The notes under the pieces are model-generated. The model had not been told where the DNA came from. It searched no databases and saw only the letters and a program-made list of their open reading frames with translations. Shown piece by piece: positions 9,295-18,123 of a stretch of 64,000 nucleotides of DNA. The position numbers and the translations under genes were made by a program. Position 1 is the first letter of the stretch; each line of letters starts with the position of its first letter. This stretch comes from CAVYVZ01 sp963772065 (lineage in GTDB: Bacteria > Acidobacteriota > Vicinamibacteria > Vicinamibacterales > UBA2999): contig CAVYVZ010000007.1 of assembly GCA_963772065.1 (NCBI GenBank), positions 186,001 to 250,000 on the forward strand, given 5' to 3'.

Positions 9295-11027
9295 CTCACG
9301 TCAGATGTTACCGCATGGGTCGGGACGCGGCCGAAGCGTGACGCTGCCAGCGTGATGTCCGCCCGCTCCCACGCGCGCTTGAATCGCGCCTCGATGAGAT
9401 CCGCTTCGTAGGTCTTCTTCTGCGCCTTCAACGCCTGCAGGAGACCTGCAAGCGCCCACCCGTTCTCGCGGTTGCGCCGCAGGTCCTCCCAGTACACGGT
9501 TTCCGCCTCCGCGGGACGCCCGGCCTCGAGCAGAATCGCGCCGAGCGCGTGGCGCGGCGGGTAGTGCCATTCGGACGGCTCCGTGTAGACCAGCGCATCC
9601 TCGAGCCGCACGGCCCTTTCAAGATGCGCGACCGCCTTGTCGTACTGACCGCGTGCGGCGGCAATCTCGCCGCCCAGCACCTCGGGTCCGATCGCGAGGA
9701 TGTTGCGCATGACGTTCGGCGAGAACAACGGACCGTCGAGCGACTTGTCCTTGAGCACGGCGTTCAGCTGGGCGAGCTCGCGTTCCGCCTGCGCAAGCTG
9801 GTTCTTCGCGACGAACGAGATCCCGCGCGCGTAGAGCCACATGCCGCGGATGTAAGCGTTCGGGCCGGGATCGGGCTCCTTGAGCATCTCGTCGAACTTG
9901 CCGAAACGCGTGAGCGCCAGATAGGGCACGACACGGAACCCGGCGAGCACGGGCACAGCCTTCAGCGCTTCATCGGGGATCTTCGCGGCCACCTTGCGCG
10001 CCGATTCAATCGCCTTGGCGCTCTGCCCGTCGTAGGTCGCCGCGAACCAGAGGAAGTGGATGTTGTGCGGGTAGTAGCCCATTGGATAGAGGCCCTGCGC
10101 CCGGCACTGCGTGATGTAATCCTCGTCGGCGGTGATCGCGAGCTCGTTGGCGCGAATGGCGTCGTTGTAACGGCCGACGCGCTGGTAGATGTGACCCGGC
10201 ATGTGCACCATGTGCCCCGCTCCCGGCAGCAGCGGAAGCAGTGCGTCGGCAGCGGCTTCGGCCCGGCCCGCGTGGTGCGCTTCCATCAGGTGGATATACA
10301 TGTGCAGCGCGCCCGGATGCTTCGGGTTGCGCGCCATCACCTGTTCCGTGAGGGCGACGATCTCGGCGGTGCCCTCGTGCGGCTGGCCGTCGCGCATCCA
10401 GTAGCCCCACGGCCGAAGGTCCATCATCGATTCGACGTACATCGTCGCGATGTCGAGGTCGTCGGGGAACTTGTCGTGGACCTCCCGCATCGCGGCGGCG
10501 TAGGCCTTGTCGTTCACCTGGCGATGCTGCGCGTCGCCGGTGTAGCGCTTCGACAACGCCTCGATGAGCGCCTGCTCCCGCGGCGACGCGCTCGCCTTGA
10601 GCGACATCGCCTTCTGCACCATATCGAGCGCGTGAGGCTCCTCGGACGATTCCATCAAGGCATTGATGTTCGGGCCGAGCACGAGCGCCTGGCCCCAGTA
10701 CGCCATCGCGAGCGTCGGGTCGAGCCGTGCCGCCTCGCGGAACGCCCGCCGGGCCTCGGCGTGATTGAAGGCATACGCCAGGTTCACCCCCTGGTTGATG
10801 AACAGCTGGGCGTCCTTGTTGGTCGTGCTGACCGCGAACGTGTGCGGCCCCAGGTTCTGCAGGCGCGGCGCGATCTCGCCGTTTGGCCCGGGCTGATTCG
10901 CGTCCTCGCTGTGCTCGTAGTGTTTATGACTGCCAGCCGCCTGCGGATCGGCCTGCGCCGACGCGCGGGCTGCCGCTGACACGATCAGCAGCACGACGGG
11001 CATCGCGCGAATGATTGACACGTGCAT
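9291..11027 (-). CDS. Secreted TPR-repeat protein (paralogue of the one at 16.4-18.1 kb)
   Basis: 578 residues with a signal peptide ending near ASAQA, then alpha-helical repeats (AYAFNHAEARRAFREAARLDP, AYWGQALVLGPN). A conserved His-rich core follows: NPKHPGALHMYIHLMEA and GHMVHMPGHIYQRVGRYNDAI. The same HPGA..H and HMP.HIY motifs occur in the paralogue, which suggests a metal- or ligand-binding site specific to this family rather than a plain scaffold. Function unknown. It is the first gene of a two-gene operon with the phosphodiesterase. A later methionine (MPVVLLIVSA) is an alternative start. Confidence 0.8.
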   Translation of the reverse strand: MHVSIIRAMPVVLLIVSAAARASAQADPQAAGSHKHYEHSEDANQPGPNGEIAPRLQNLGPHTFAVSTTNKDAQLFINQGVNLAYAFNHAEARRAFREAARLDPTLAMAYWGQALVLGPNINALMESSEEPHALDMVQKAMSLKASASPREQALIEALSKRYTGDAQHRQVNDKAYAAAMREVHDKFPDDLDIATMYVESMMDLRPWGYWMRDGQPHEGTAEIVALTEQVMARNPKHPGALHMYIHLMEAHHAGRAEAAADALLPLLPGAGHMVHMPGHIYQRVGRYNDAIRANELAITADEDYITQCRAQGLYPMGYYPHNIHFLWFAATYDGQSAKAIESARKVAAKIPDEALKAVPVLAGFRVVPYLALTRFGKFDEMLKEPDPGPNAYIRGMWLYARGISFVAKNQLAQAERELAQLNAVLKDKSLDGPLFSPNVMRNILAIGPEVLGGEIAAARGQYDKAVAHLERAVRLEDALVYTEPSEWHYPPRHALGAILLEAGRPAEAETVYWEDLRRNRENGWALAGLLQALKAQKKTYEADLIEARFKRAWERADITLAASRFGRVPTHAVTSDVR

Positions 11028-11068
11028 TCGTTCCTCCTATTGCGGACGGACAAGCAGACGCCGACACT

Positions 11069-11090
11069 GCTTACGTGACGCTTACGTGGC
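11069..11090. promoter_or_regulatory. 11-nt direct repeat in a divergent promoter region
   Basis: GCTTACGTGAC is followed at once by GCTTACGTGGC. The pair sits in the 72-bp gap between the start of the TPR/phosphodiesterase operon and the start of the divergent sulfatase gene. Two adjacent copies one helical turn apart could be an operator, but this is only positional inference. Confidence 0.3.
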
Positions 11091-11099
11091 GGGAGAGCG

Positions 11100-12343
11100 G
11101 TGTCAATTCTAGCCCCACTGCCCGCTGTGCGAGGCGCGATATGCTCAGCGGCAGGGGCTAAAGCCCTGCTGGTCGTGTGCGCCGTGGTCGTCGGAGGATG
11201 CTCCGGCTCGCAGAACGTCAGTGTCCGCACGGGTGCGTTCAAAAAAGCCCCACTCATCCTGGTCTCGATCGACACACTTCGCGCCGATCACCTGCGGCTG
11301 TATGGCTACGCGAGCGGATCGACGCCGACCCTCGATCAGCTCGGCCGCGAGGGGATTGTCTTTGAAGAGGTGTACAGCCACATCCCGCTGACGCTCCCCG
11401 CGCATGCATCGCTGTTCACAGGGCTGCTCCCGTATCGGCACGGCGTCCGCGACAACATCGGCTACGCGGTCGAGCCTGGTCGTCGAACGCTTGCCGGCCG
11501 GCTCAAGGCCGCCGGCTACCGCACGGGAGCGGCGGTGTCGTCTTTCGTCCTGAGGCACCAAACGGGAATCGCCCAGGGGTTCGACTTTTTCGACGACCAC
11601 ATTCAGGTCATGGGCACCGGCGAGTCGCTGTCTGAATCGCAGCGGGATGGAGCGGCAAGCGCCGATGCGCTCGCCTCCTGGGTCGAGAGCCAGGGGGACG
11701 CACCGCTGTTGGCGTTCCTCCATCTGTATGAACCGCACACACCCTATACGCCCCCACCCGCGCACAGGATGGCGAAGCCGTACGACGGCGAGATTTCGTA
11801 CGCCGACGCGATCGTCGGCCGCTTCCTCGACCGCCTCCGCGCGCGCGGGCTGCTCGATCGCGCGATCGTGTCCTGGTACTCTCCGATCACGGCGAAGGGC
11901 TTGGCGACCACGGTGAGGCGGAGCACGGAATCTTTCTCTATCGCGAAGCGCTGCATGTGCCGTGGGTCCTCCGGTTGCCGAAAGCGGCGAACCTCGCAGG
12001 CGCACGAATCGGAGGCACCATCGGTCACGTCGACGTCGCAGCGACGCTGCTCGACCTCGTCGGCGGTGACGTTTCAGGGATCGACGGCCGATCGATCGTC
12101 AATGAGCTGTCGGGTGGCCGAGTCGCCGACAGAAGCGTCGCCAGCGAAACGATGTATCCGCGCCTGCACTTCGGGTGGAGCGATCTCGCCTCGCTGACGG
12201 AGGGACGACATCGATTCATCCGCGCGCCGCGGCCGGAGCTGTTCGATCTCGCGGGCGATCCTCGCGAGCAGCACAACATGGGGGACTGCGGGAATCGAGA
12301 GGCGAATGGCTCCGGCGGCGCGTACGGGAAGTGCGGCTCGTAG
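11100..12343 (+). CDS. Sulfatase-family lipoprotein, frameshifted and probably C-terminally truncated
   Basis: The product starts with a lipoprotein-like signal (LLVVCAVVVGGC). The type I sulfatase fold follows: LILVSIDTLRADHLRLYGY, LPAHASLFTGLLPYRHGVRDN, LHLYEPHTPY and, after a frame change near base 11875, LSDHGEGLGDHGEAEHG and FDLAGDPREQHN. The nucleophile position is in LPAHASLFTG, with Ala-Ser rather than the Cys/Ser-x-Pro-x-Arg signature of formylglycine sulfatases, so it may instead be a phosphatase/phosphonate-hydrolase relative. Past DPREQHNM the expected C-terminal helices or TPR region is missing, and the sequence runs into the convergent sulfatase-like gene. GTG start is tentative. 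Confidence 0.72.
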
Positions 12344-12945
12344 ACGTGCACCCATGCAAAGTATGGCGAGGGCGCGGGCGCCGCGCCGATCCACGCCAGA
12401 GCCGCGGACGCTGTGTCAACCGCCGATCGCTCGGGCACGCGGAACGCGTCGTGCTCTCCGCTCTTGCCGTAGCGGTCGTCGTAGATGTCGAATCCGCGGT
12501 CGAGCCCGAATCGTCGATCGAGTGGAAAGGCGCTCACGAACGCGCCGGTTCGATAGCCGCGCGCCTTGAGGAGCGTGGCCAGCGTCTCCATCGAGGCGGG
12601 AAACCTGAAGCCCGCGTTCTCGCGCACCCCGTGTCGGAACGGGTAGCGGCCCGACAGGATGTTGGCGTGCGAGGGAAGGGTGACGACCGTGTGCGCGCGT
12701 GCGTGCGAGAAGCGAACGCCGCCGGCCGCCAGCCGATCGAGGATCGGAGTGGCGGCGCGTGTGTTGCCGTACGAACCGAGGGCATCCGCCCGCAGCGTGT
12801 CGATCGTGACGAGGAGGACGTTCAGGCCTGCTTCGCGGGCGGCCTGTTCGCCGCGGGGTTCACGCCGGCATGCGGCGACGAGAACGAGGAGCGCGCACAG
12901 GACGAGGGTTCGGTACCTCAGCATGGTTGCGGATATATCCGCCAA
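12287..12945 (-). pseudogene. Second sulfatase-family lipoprotein, truncated at the junction with its convergent homologue
   Basis: The N-terminal half is intact: a lipoprotein signal (LCALLVLVAAC), LNVLLVTIDTLRADALGSYG, LPSHANILSGRYPFRHGVREN, FGLDRGFDIYDDRYG and VHVYEPHFPYAPPEPFASRF. After this point, where the second metal-site region should follow, homology stops. The frame then reads antisense through the plus-strand sulfatase for about 85 codons to base 12025. The catalytic DHGE half is therefore absent. It resembles the neighbouring sulfatase in domain order, but the breakpoint is not at matching positions of the two genes, so simple homologous recombination does not explain it. An assembly chimera is possible. 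Confidence 0.65.
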
Positions 12946-12981
12946 GTCTACGGGAACATCGACGGAGTGCTCCGTGACGCT

Positions 12982-13660
12982 TCAGACGAGCTGTTCCTCG
13001 TCGAAGCCGGGGCGGACAAACTGACGGGCGCGCGGGAACTCGCGTTCGACGTCCCTGAGCAGCTGAGCAAGGTGGTCCGCCATCATCGAGGCGGCGTCGC
13101 CCGGCGCGCACGATGCCACCACGCGCCAGGCCGCCTCGGATCGCTCGATCGAAATCAGCGCGACCTTCGCCGAACCGTTCCAGTCGTTCTGCACCGGGTG
13201 ATCGTCGCCGAATCCCTCGCCGTTCCTGTAGGCGTCGCGGCCGTGCAGCGCACGATGCAGCTTCGCCCCGATCAGGATGTGATCCCACGCGATGACGTCC
13301 AGGGCATCATGAACGACGGAATCACGCATCTGCTGGAGCGCCTCCGCCATTTCGCCGAGCCAGCGGAACGCGAGGATGGCGTACGCGCGCGTCGCGGGAG
13401 TGATGGGCGACGCGTCGACGCGGGCGTTGCGCTCGTCGGTACTCTCGCTCGAACTCCGCAGTCTTCTCGGGCCAAGGTCCGGGTGTCGCCTCGGTTCGAA
13501 CGGGTCTGCCCAAGGCAAGTTCGAGGCCCGTCCTGACGTCTCCATCACACATCCCGATCGCCGTTCGAACGGCAAACGCCGAACACTGCTGCGTGAAGGC
13601 GCAGCGGTCACACCAGGAATCGCAGTAGGCCGAAATGAAGTCAATCCTCGTGGTGCTCAC
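12982..13660 (-). CDS. Cysteine-rich hypothetical protein (frameshifted)
   Basis: The N-terminal end reads VSTTRIDFISAYCDSWC and then DRCAFTQQCSAF: four cysteines in a C-x3-C-x2-C-x6-C pattern, suggestive of a metal (zinc or iron-sulfur) site. The frame changes near base 13425. The rest (ATRAYAILAFRWLGEMAEALQQM, SVVHDALDVIAWDHILIGAKLHRAL, SAKVALISIERSEAAW) is mostly helical, with the conserved-looking HDALDVIAWDH segment giving possible His/Asp ligands. About 225 residues. I recall similar uncharacterised proteins starting with an 'ISxYCDxWCxRCxFTxxC' block but no assigned function. The GTG start is tentative. Confidence 0.6.
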
Positions 13661-13781
13661 GCACGACTCAGGACGCAGGTTCCGAGCCACGCGGAAACAG
13701 GCGCGAATCAGCGGATCGCGCGTGCAGGTACGCAGATCACGCAACGCGCGATCGGCCTTCGTCGCGCAGATTCTGCGACGC

Positions 13782-15533
13782 TCAGGGGAACAGCGGGGGC
13801 GCCGTGCGCTTCTTCGTCGCCTGTTCGAAGGCGTAAGCCAGCTCAATGAGCTTCGGTTCACTGCATGCGCCGCCCGTGAAGCTGACGCCGTACGGCGCGG
13901 GCTTCGCGTTGAAGCTCTCAGGAACCGCGGGGCCGCCGCCGAACGGGGTGTTCGGCACGAAGGCAAACGGCACGGAGATCGTCGGGTGGCCAGGCTTTGC
14001 GGCAAGCGCCGACCCGCTCACGCCAGGGAACAGCAAGGCGTCGAGCTTTTCGGCCTTCATCACCTGGTCGATGCCGTGTGAGGCGCCGAGGTGGACATCC
14101 TTCTTCCGGTCGCGCTCGTAGCGCGCGCGATCGGCCTGCAGGCTCACCTCGTCGGACACGTCCAGGTTCGCCTGACCGTATTTGATGGCGCCCGCGCGCT
14201 GGTGCGCGATGTTCCATTGACGCAGCTCGGTGAGCGTCTTGACCGGCGCCCGTTCGCCGAGCGACTGCAGCCACTCGTTGAAGTCGCGCTTCATGCCGTA
14301 CTTCAGGACGACCGAACACTTCTCGTCCATGCCCTTCCGGTTCTCGAGGCCGCCGCACGTGCTCCACGTGAGGAAATTGTTCGACTCGTCCTTGTCGATG
14401 ATGCTCGGCACATCGGCCGGATCGACGATCACGGCGCCTTGCGCCTTGAGCACCGCAATCGCCTCGTCCATCACCTTGCGCTGCGCGTCGTTGAGCCCGC
14501 CGCGGCCCTCCTTCTCGCCGGGAGGCGTGACCTTGTCGTAGAAGAACGCGCGTGGGATGCCGATGCGGGCACCCTTCAGCCCCGCGGCGTTCAGGAACTT
14601 GGTGTAATCGCGTCCTGGCGGGACCGCGCAGGTTTTCGTGGCCGGGTCCTTCGGGTCGGGCGACGCGCCTTCCATCGCGCCGAGCATGATTGCGGCGTCG
14701 GCCACGGTGCGCGCCATCGGTCCCGGCGTGTCCTGATCGGCGGTGATGGGGATGACCCCGTACCGGCTGATCCGTCCGACGGTCGGCTTGATGCCGACCA
14801 GCATGTTCGCGTTGGACGGGCTCAGAATCGAGCCCGACGTCTCGGTGCCGACGTTCGCGGCCCAGAAGCTCACGGCGGTGCCGACTCCCGAGCTGGAGCC
14901 GCCGGTGGTGAGCACGGGCCGGCCGTCGAAGGTGTTCTCCCTCGGGTCGCGGCGCGGATCGTACGGGTTCATCCCGTATCCGGTGAGGGCGTTGTAGTTG
15001 GCCGGCATGCCGCTGGCGATGTAGTTGGCGAGCTCGGTGAGCTGCGTCTTGGCGATGATGATGGCGCCGGCGTCGCGCAGGTTCGTGGTGAGCGTGGCCT
15101 CGTAGGGCGGCACGAGGTCGACGAATGCGAGCGCGCCGCCGGTGGTCGGCATGTCGGTCGTGTGTATGTTGTCCTTGAGCGCGACGGGAATGCCGTGCAG
15201 CGGGCCGCGGAGCTTCCCGGCGGCGCGCTCGCGGTCGCGCTCGTCGGCCTGCGTCAGCGCGTTCGGGTTGACCGTGATCACGGCATTGAGTCGATCTTCG
15301 TAAAAAGCGATGCGCGTCAGGTACTGCTGGACGATGTCGCGCGAGGTCGTGCGTCGCTGCTCGAGGGCGGCGCGCATCTCCGGGATGCTCGCCTCGACAA
15401 CGGAGAACGGCGGCGCGGCCGGCGGCGTCTTCGTGGCCGCTCGCCGCGCCTGTGCCGCCAGCGGCAGCTGCATGTCGACGACGATCGCCGCGCCCAGCGG
15501 CAGAACCAGCAGGAGGATGCCCAATCGTTTCAT
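13782..15533 (-). CDS. Secreted amidase (amidase signature family)
   Basis: 583 residues with an N-terminal signal (MKRLGILLLVLPLGAAIVV). The AS-family Ser-cisSer-Lys triad is visible: Lys in GIPVALKDN near residue 120, the GGSSSG loop near 211-216, and GTETSGSI near 229-236 holding the nucleophile. IKPTVGRISRYGVIPI follows, as in GatA-like amidases. It lacks GatB neighbours and is exported, so it is a periplasmic amide hydrolase rather than the aminoacyl-tRNA amidotransferase. Substrate unknown. The open frame is complete and the start ATG is unambiguous. Confidence 0.9.
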   Translation of the reverse strand: MKRLGILLLVLPLGAAIVVDMQLPLAAQARRAATKTPPAAPPFSVVEASIPEMRAALEQRRTTSRDIVQQYLTRIAFYEDRLNAVITVNPNALTQADERDRERAAGKLRGPLHGIPVALKDNIHTTDMPTTGGALAFVDLVPPYEATLTTNLRDAGAIIIAKTQLTELANYIASGMPANYNALTGYGMNPYDPRRDPRENTFDGRPVLTTGGSSSGVGTAVSFWAANVGTETSGSILSPSNANMLVGIKPTVGRISRYGVIPITADQDTPGPMARTVADAAIMLGAMEGASPDPKDPATKTCAVPPGRDYTKFLNAAGLKGARIGIPRAFFYDKVTPPGEKEGRGGLNDAQRKVMDEAIAVLKAQGAVIVDPADVPSIIDKDESNNFLTWSTCGGLENRKGMDEKCSVVLKYGMKRDFNEWLQSLGERAPVKTLTELRQWNIAHQRAGAIKYGQANLDVSDEVSLQADRARYERDRKKDVHLGASHGIDQVMKAEKLDALLFPGVSGSALAAKPGHPTISVPFAFVPNTPFGGGPAVPESFNAKPAPYGVSFTGGACSEPKLIELAYAFEQATKKRTAPPLFP

Positions 15534-15548
15534 GCGCGGGATTCTAGT

Positions 15549-15607
15549 TCAGAGTCAGGTCAGAGTCGCCTCAGAGTCAGGTCAGAGTCGACTCCGAGTT
15601 CACTCGG
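15549..15607. repeat. 11-nt repeat element C upstream of the RAYT gene
   Basis: Three and a half direct copies of TCAGAGTCAGG/TCAGAGTCGCC (11-nt period) run into an inverted GACTCCGAGTTCACTC. The core TCAGAGTC matches elements B and D. It lies in the 236-bp gap between the amidase start and the transposase start; I see nothing else in that gap. Confidence 0.8.
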
Positions 15608-15769
15608 GGCCGCGGAGCGACGGTTTTCGGTTGGGAGATCCTCCGCGCTTTAGGCATTTCAAGGATTGCGGTTCTTGCACAGGCGAGCGACTGTTCGAGA
15701 GGTGTAAGCCGATTTCTGGTGCATTTGGCGGGATCACGCCGTGAGTCCGATTCTTGCGTTGAAGAGAGC

Positions 15770-16420
15770 GTGTCTCCACCGCGTATGTTCATTCCTGGCA
15801 TGAGTCATCATGTCTGGCACCGCGGCAACAATCGTTCTCGTGTGTTCGTGGACGACTGCGATCGCATCAACTTCTTGACGTTGCTTGGCCGCGCCGCTAG
15901 ACGCGGCGGCGTAAGAATCCACGGCTACGCGCTGATGGACACCCACTACCACGCACTCGTGACCGCACCCGAAGAAAAGGCCCTCCCCCGGGCGCTGCAG
16001 AGGCTCGGGTGCGGTTACGTTCGGTACTTCAACGAGCGCCACGGACGGACGGGAACACTGTGGGAGGGGCGATACCAAGCCGCGCTGATCCTGGATGATC
16101 GCCGCTGGCTTACATGCTTGCGGTATATCGAGTTGAACCCGGTCGAGGCGCAGATGGTCAGCACACCGGACGAGTATCGGTGGAGCAGCTATCAACACCA
16201 CGGGCTGGGCCGCGCCGATCCGCTGCTCACGTGGCATCCGCTGCTTGGCGTGCAGGGGCACAGTGCCTCGCAACAACAGGCGGAGTGGCGGGCGTTATGC
16301 GGACAAGAGATCAGCGCGGAGGACCGGGCCCTGATCGTGACCGCCCTTCGACGCAACGGTCCGCCGAGCGAGCCAGACGAGCCCGGGTCCCGCTCAGAGT
16401 CGACTCTGAGCCGACTCTGA
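15770..16420 (+). CDS. REP-associated tyrosine transposase (RAYT, Y1_Tnp/TnpA_REP family)
   Basis: 216 residues in the size range of RAYTs. It begins near the typical MFIPGMSHHVWHRGNNR. The HUH histidines are in YALMDTHYHALVTAP, followed by the helix carrying the catalytic Tyr (GCGYVRYFNERHGRTGTLW), then EGRYQAALI and YIELNPVEAQMV, the usual RAYT order. These single-strand nucleases are tied to mobilisation of short palindromic REP sequences. Here related 11-nt palindromic repeats lie on both sides, and the last ten residues (SRSESTLSRL) are encoded by the downstream repeat. GTG start chosen: GAAGAGA precedes it by a few bases. An ATG five codons on is the alternative. Confidence 0.88.
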   Translation: MSPPRMFIPGMSHHVWHRGNNRSRVFVDDCDRINFLTLLGRAARRGGVRIHGYALMDTHYHALVTAPEEKALPRALQRLGCGYVRYFNERHGRTGTLWEGRYQAALILDDRRWLTCLRYIELNPVEAQMVSTPDEYRWSSYQHHGLGRADPLLTWHPLLGVQGHSASQQQAEWRALCGQEISAEDRALIVTALRRNGPPSEPDEPGSRSESTLSRL

Positions 16421-16434
16421 GCTGACTCTGAGCT
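16393..16434. repeat. 11-nt palindromic repeat element D at the RAYT 3' end
   Basis: CTCAGAGTC, then GACTCTGAGCC, GACTCTGAGCT and GACTCTGAGCT. It contains the same perfect 18-bp palindrome (16393-16410) as element B. It overlaps the last RAYT codons and stop on one side and abuts the TAA stop of the convergent TPR gene on the other. Confidence 0.88.
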
Positions 16435-16435
16435 C

Positions 16436-18076
16436 TTACCGGCCCGCTTCCGTAGCAGGGGCCTTGAGGTACTTCTGCGCTTCCTGTACGGCCGGCGATG
16501 TCGGCGCCGCGCCGGGCATCGCCGCCAGCTCGGTGTAATGCTGGCGCGCCGCGGCCGCGTTCCCCGCCTTTGCCGACGCCCGCGCCAGGCCGAGCAGCGA
16601 CGGCGTCCGCTTCGGCGTGCGAAGCAGCGACTGCGCGTACGCCGCTGACGCCTCCGCCGGCCGATCGACCGCGAGGAGCACGTCTCCGTACAGCTCCAGC
16701 GCGGGTTTCATCGGATCCGGCGGGCCAGACGGCGCGTCCGTCGTCAGCTCGATCTCCACCGCGTCCTTCGCCAGCTGCACGGCTTCGTCCTTGCGGCCCG
16801 CCGCCAGGCGCGCCAGCGCCGAGACTTCTTTCTCGAGGACGGCGATGCCTTTCGCGGCGTACGCATCACCGGCAGCGGTCTTCTCGCGCGACTCGCGCAG
16901 CCGCGCGGCTGCCGCCTCCGCGCCTGCCACGTCGCCGAGCTTCGCCGCGCTCACGCCCGCGATGAAGATCCACGCGTTGCTCGGATCCGCGTACGCCATC
17001 CCCGCCATGCCAGGCATGTGGGCATGTGCGTCGGCCGGAGCGGGCGCCCCCAGGTCCAGCGGGATCTTCTCCCACTGTCCGGTCTCCAGCATGTGGCGCG
17101 CGCGCATGGCGCGATAGCCGTTCTGCACGCCCCGGCTCGTCGCGTTGCGCTCGGCGGTGGCGCGCGCGAGCTCGACGTTGCGCATCGCGTCGTCGAAGCG
17201 CCCGAGCATCAGGTTGCCGTACGCCAGCCACGACAGCGTATGGAAATCCTCACGCCCCTCGGCCAGCTTCATGCGCGCGATCGTGGCCAGCGCCGCCTTG
17301 TACGCATCGACATTCGACGACACCACTTCCTTCCACATGCCCAGCTGCACGTAGATATGTGACGGCATGTGGAGCGCGTGCGCCGCCGCGGGTGCGATCT
17401 TCGCGTAGGCGTCCGCCGCCGGCAGCGCGATCGGCGCGTGGTCCGGATCGTCGAACGCGTGGATGATGAAGTGCGCCGCGCCAGGATGCTTCGGGTTCTC
17501 TGCGTAGATCCTCATCGCAATCGACGCGGCGCGCGCCTGACGCCGGAAGCCTTCGTCGCCCGGACGCACCATCCCGAGCAGCGACAGGGCGTAGAACGTG
17601 GCGATCTCGTGATCGTCCGGCCACTGAGCGTACAGCCGCGCCATCGCGTCGGAGTACGCGCGATCGCGCGCGAGCTTGTCGCCGGGCGAGAAGTACAGCG
17701 TCTGCATCGCCTCGAGGAACGCTTTCTCCTTCGGCAGCTTCGCCTTCGCGACCCGAGCCTCATGCGTCGGCGCGAGCTTCTCGAGCGCTTTCTTCGCGGC
17801 ATCCACGTCCTGCTGCGCCCACAGCGGATGGTTGTAGCTCATGGCCTCGCCCCAGTACGCCAGCGCGAAGTCCGAATCCGCCTTCTGCGCCCGGCGGAAT
17901 GCGTCGGCCGCGTCGTCGAACTGGAAGCTGTGAAGGGCTTTGACGCCTTCGAGGAAAGCCGGCTGCGCCGCAGCCGCGCCGGATGTGGGAAAGGCCACCG
18001 TGCCCAGCTCCTGGGCGGACGGAGCCACGACCGACAGCACGAGAGCCACGAACAGCAGACGTATGACACGCATCAT
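16436..18076 (-). CDS. Secreted TPR-repeat protein with His-rich core
   Basis: 546 residues with a signal peptide (MMRVIRLLFVALVLSVVAPSA), then helical repeats beginning with a FDDAADAFRRAQKADSDFALAYWGEAMSYNHPLW block. It shares with the 9.3-11.0 kb paralogue the motifs AYWGEA, NPKHPGAAHFIIHAFDDPDH and AAHALHMPSHIYVQLGMW. The histidines in these motifs are conserved between the two, suggesting a binding site. A Met/His-containing insert (DAHAHMPGMAGMAY) could bind metal. Function unknown; likely periplasmic. The TAA stop abuts the repeat element shared with the RAYT gene. Confidence 0.8.
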   Translation of the reverse strand: MMRVIRLLFVALVLSVVAPSAQELGTVAFPTSGAAAAQPAFLEGVKALHSFQFDDAADAFRRAQKADSDFALAYWGEAMSYNHPLWAQQDVDAAKKALEKLAPTHEARVAKAKLPKEKAFLEAMQTLYFSPGDKLARDRAYSDAMARLYAQWPDDHEIATFYALSLLGMVRPGDEGFRRQARAASIAMRIYAENPKHPGAAHFIIHAFDDPDHAPIALPAADAYAKIAPAAAHALHMPSHIYVQLGMWKEVVSSNVDAYKAALATIARMKLAEGREDFHTLSWLAYGNLMLGRFDDAMRNVELARATAERNATSRGVQNGYRAMRARHMLETGQWEKIPLDLGAPAPADAHAHMPGMAGMAYADPSNAWIFIAGVSAAKLGDVAGAEAAAARLRESREKTAAGDAYAAKGIAVLEKEVSALARLAAGRKDEAVQLAKDAVEIELTTDAPSGPPDPMKPALELYGDVLLAVDRPAEASAAYAQSLLRTPKRTPSLLGLARASAKAGNAAAARQHYTELAAMPGAAPTSPAVQEAQKYLKAPATEAGR

Positions 18077-18123
18077 GACGGTCCTCCGCGTCAGATGCGG
18101 ATCATACGCCGGCAGGCGTCAGC

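Noticed and set aside
11100..12945. Calling the two sulfatase-like genes formylglycine sulfatases
   Set aside because: The position expected to hold Cys/Ser-x-Pro-x-Arg reads Ala-Ser-Leu-Phe or Ala-Asn-Ile-Leu, so sulfatase activity cannot be claimed.
13661..13781. N-terminal extension of the Cys-rich protein
   Set aside because: The frame is open but the residues are not convincing and the extension soon enters the amidase gene; I kept the GTG start with low certainty.
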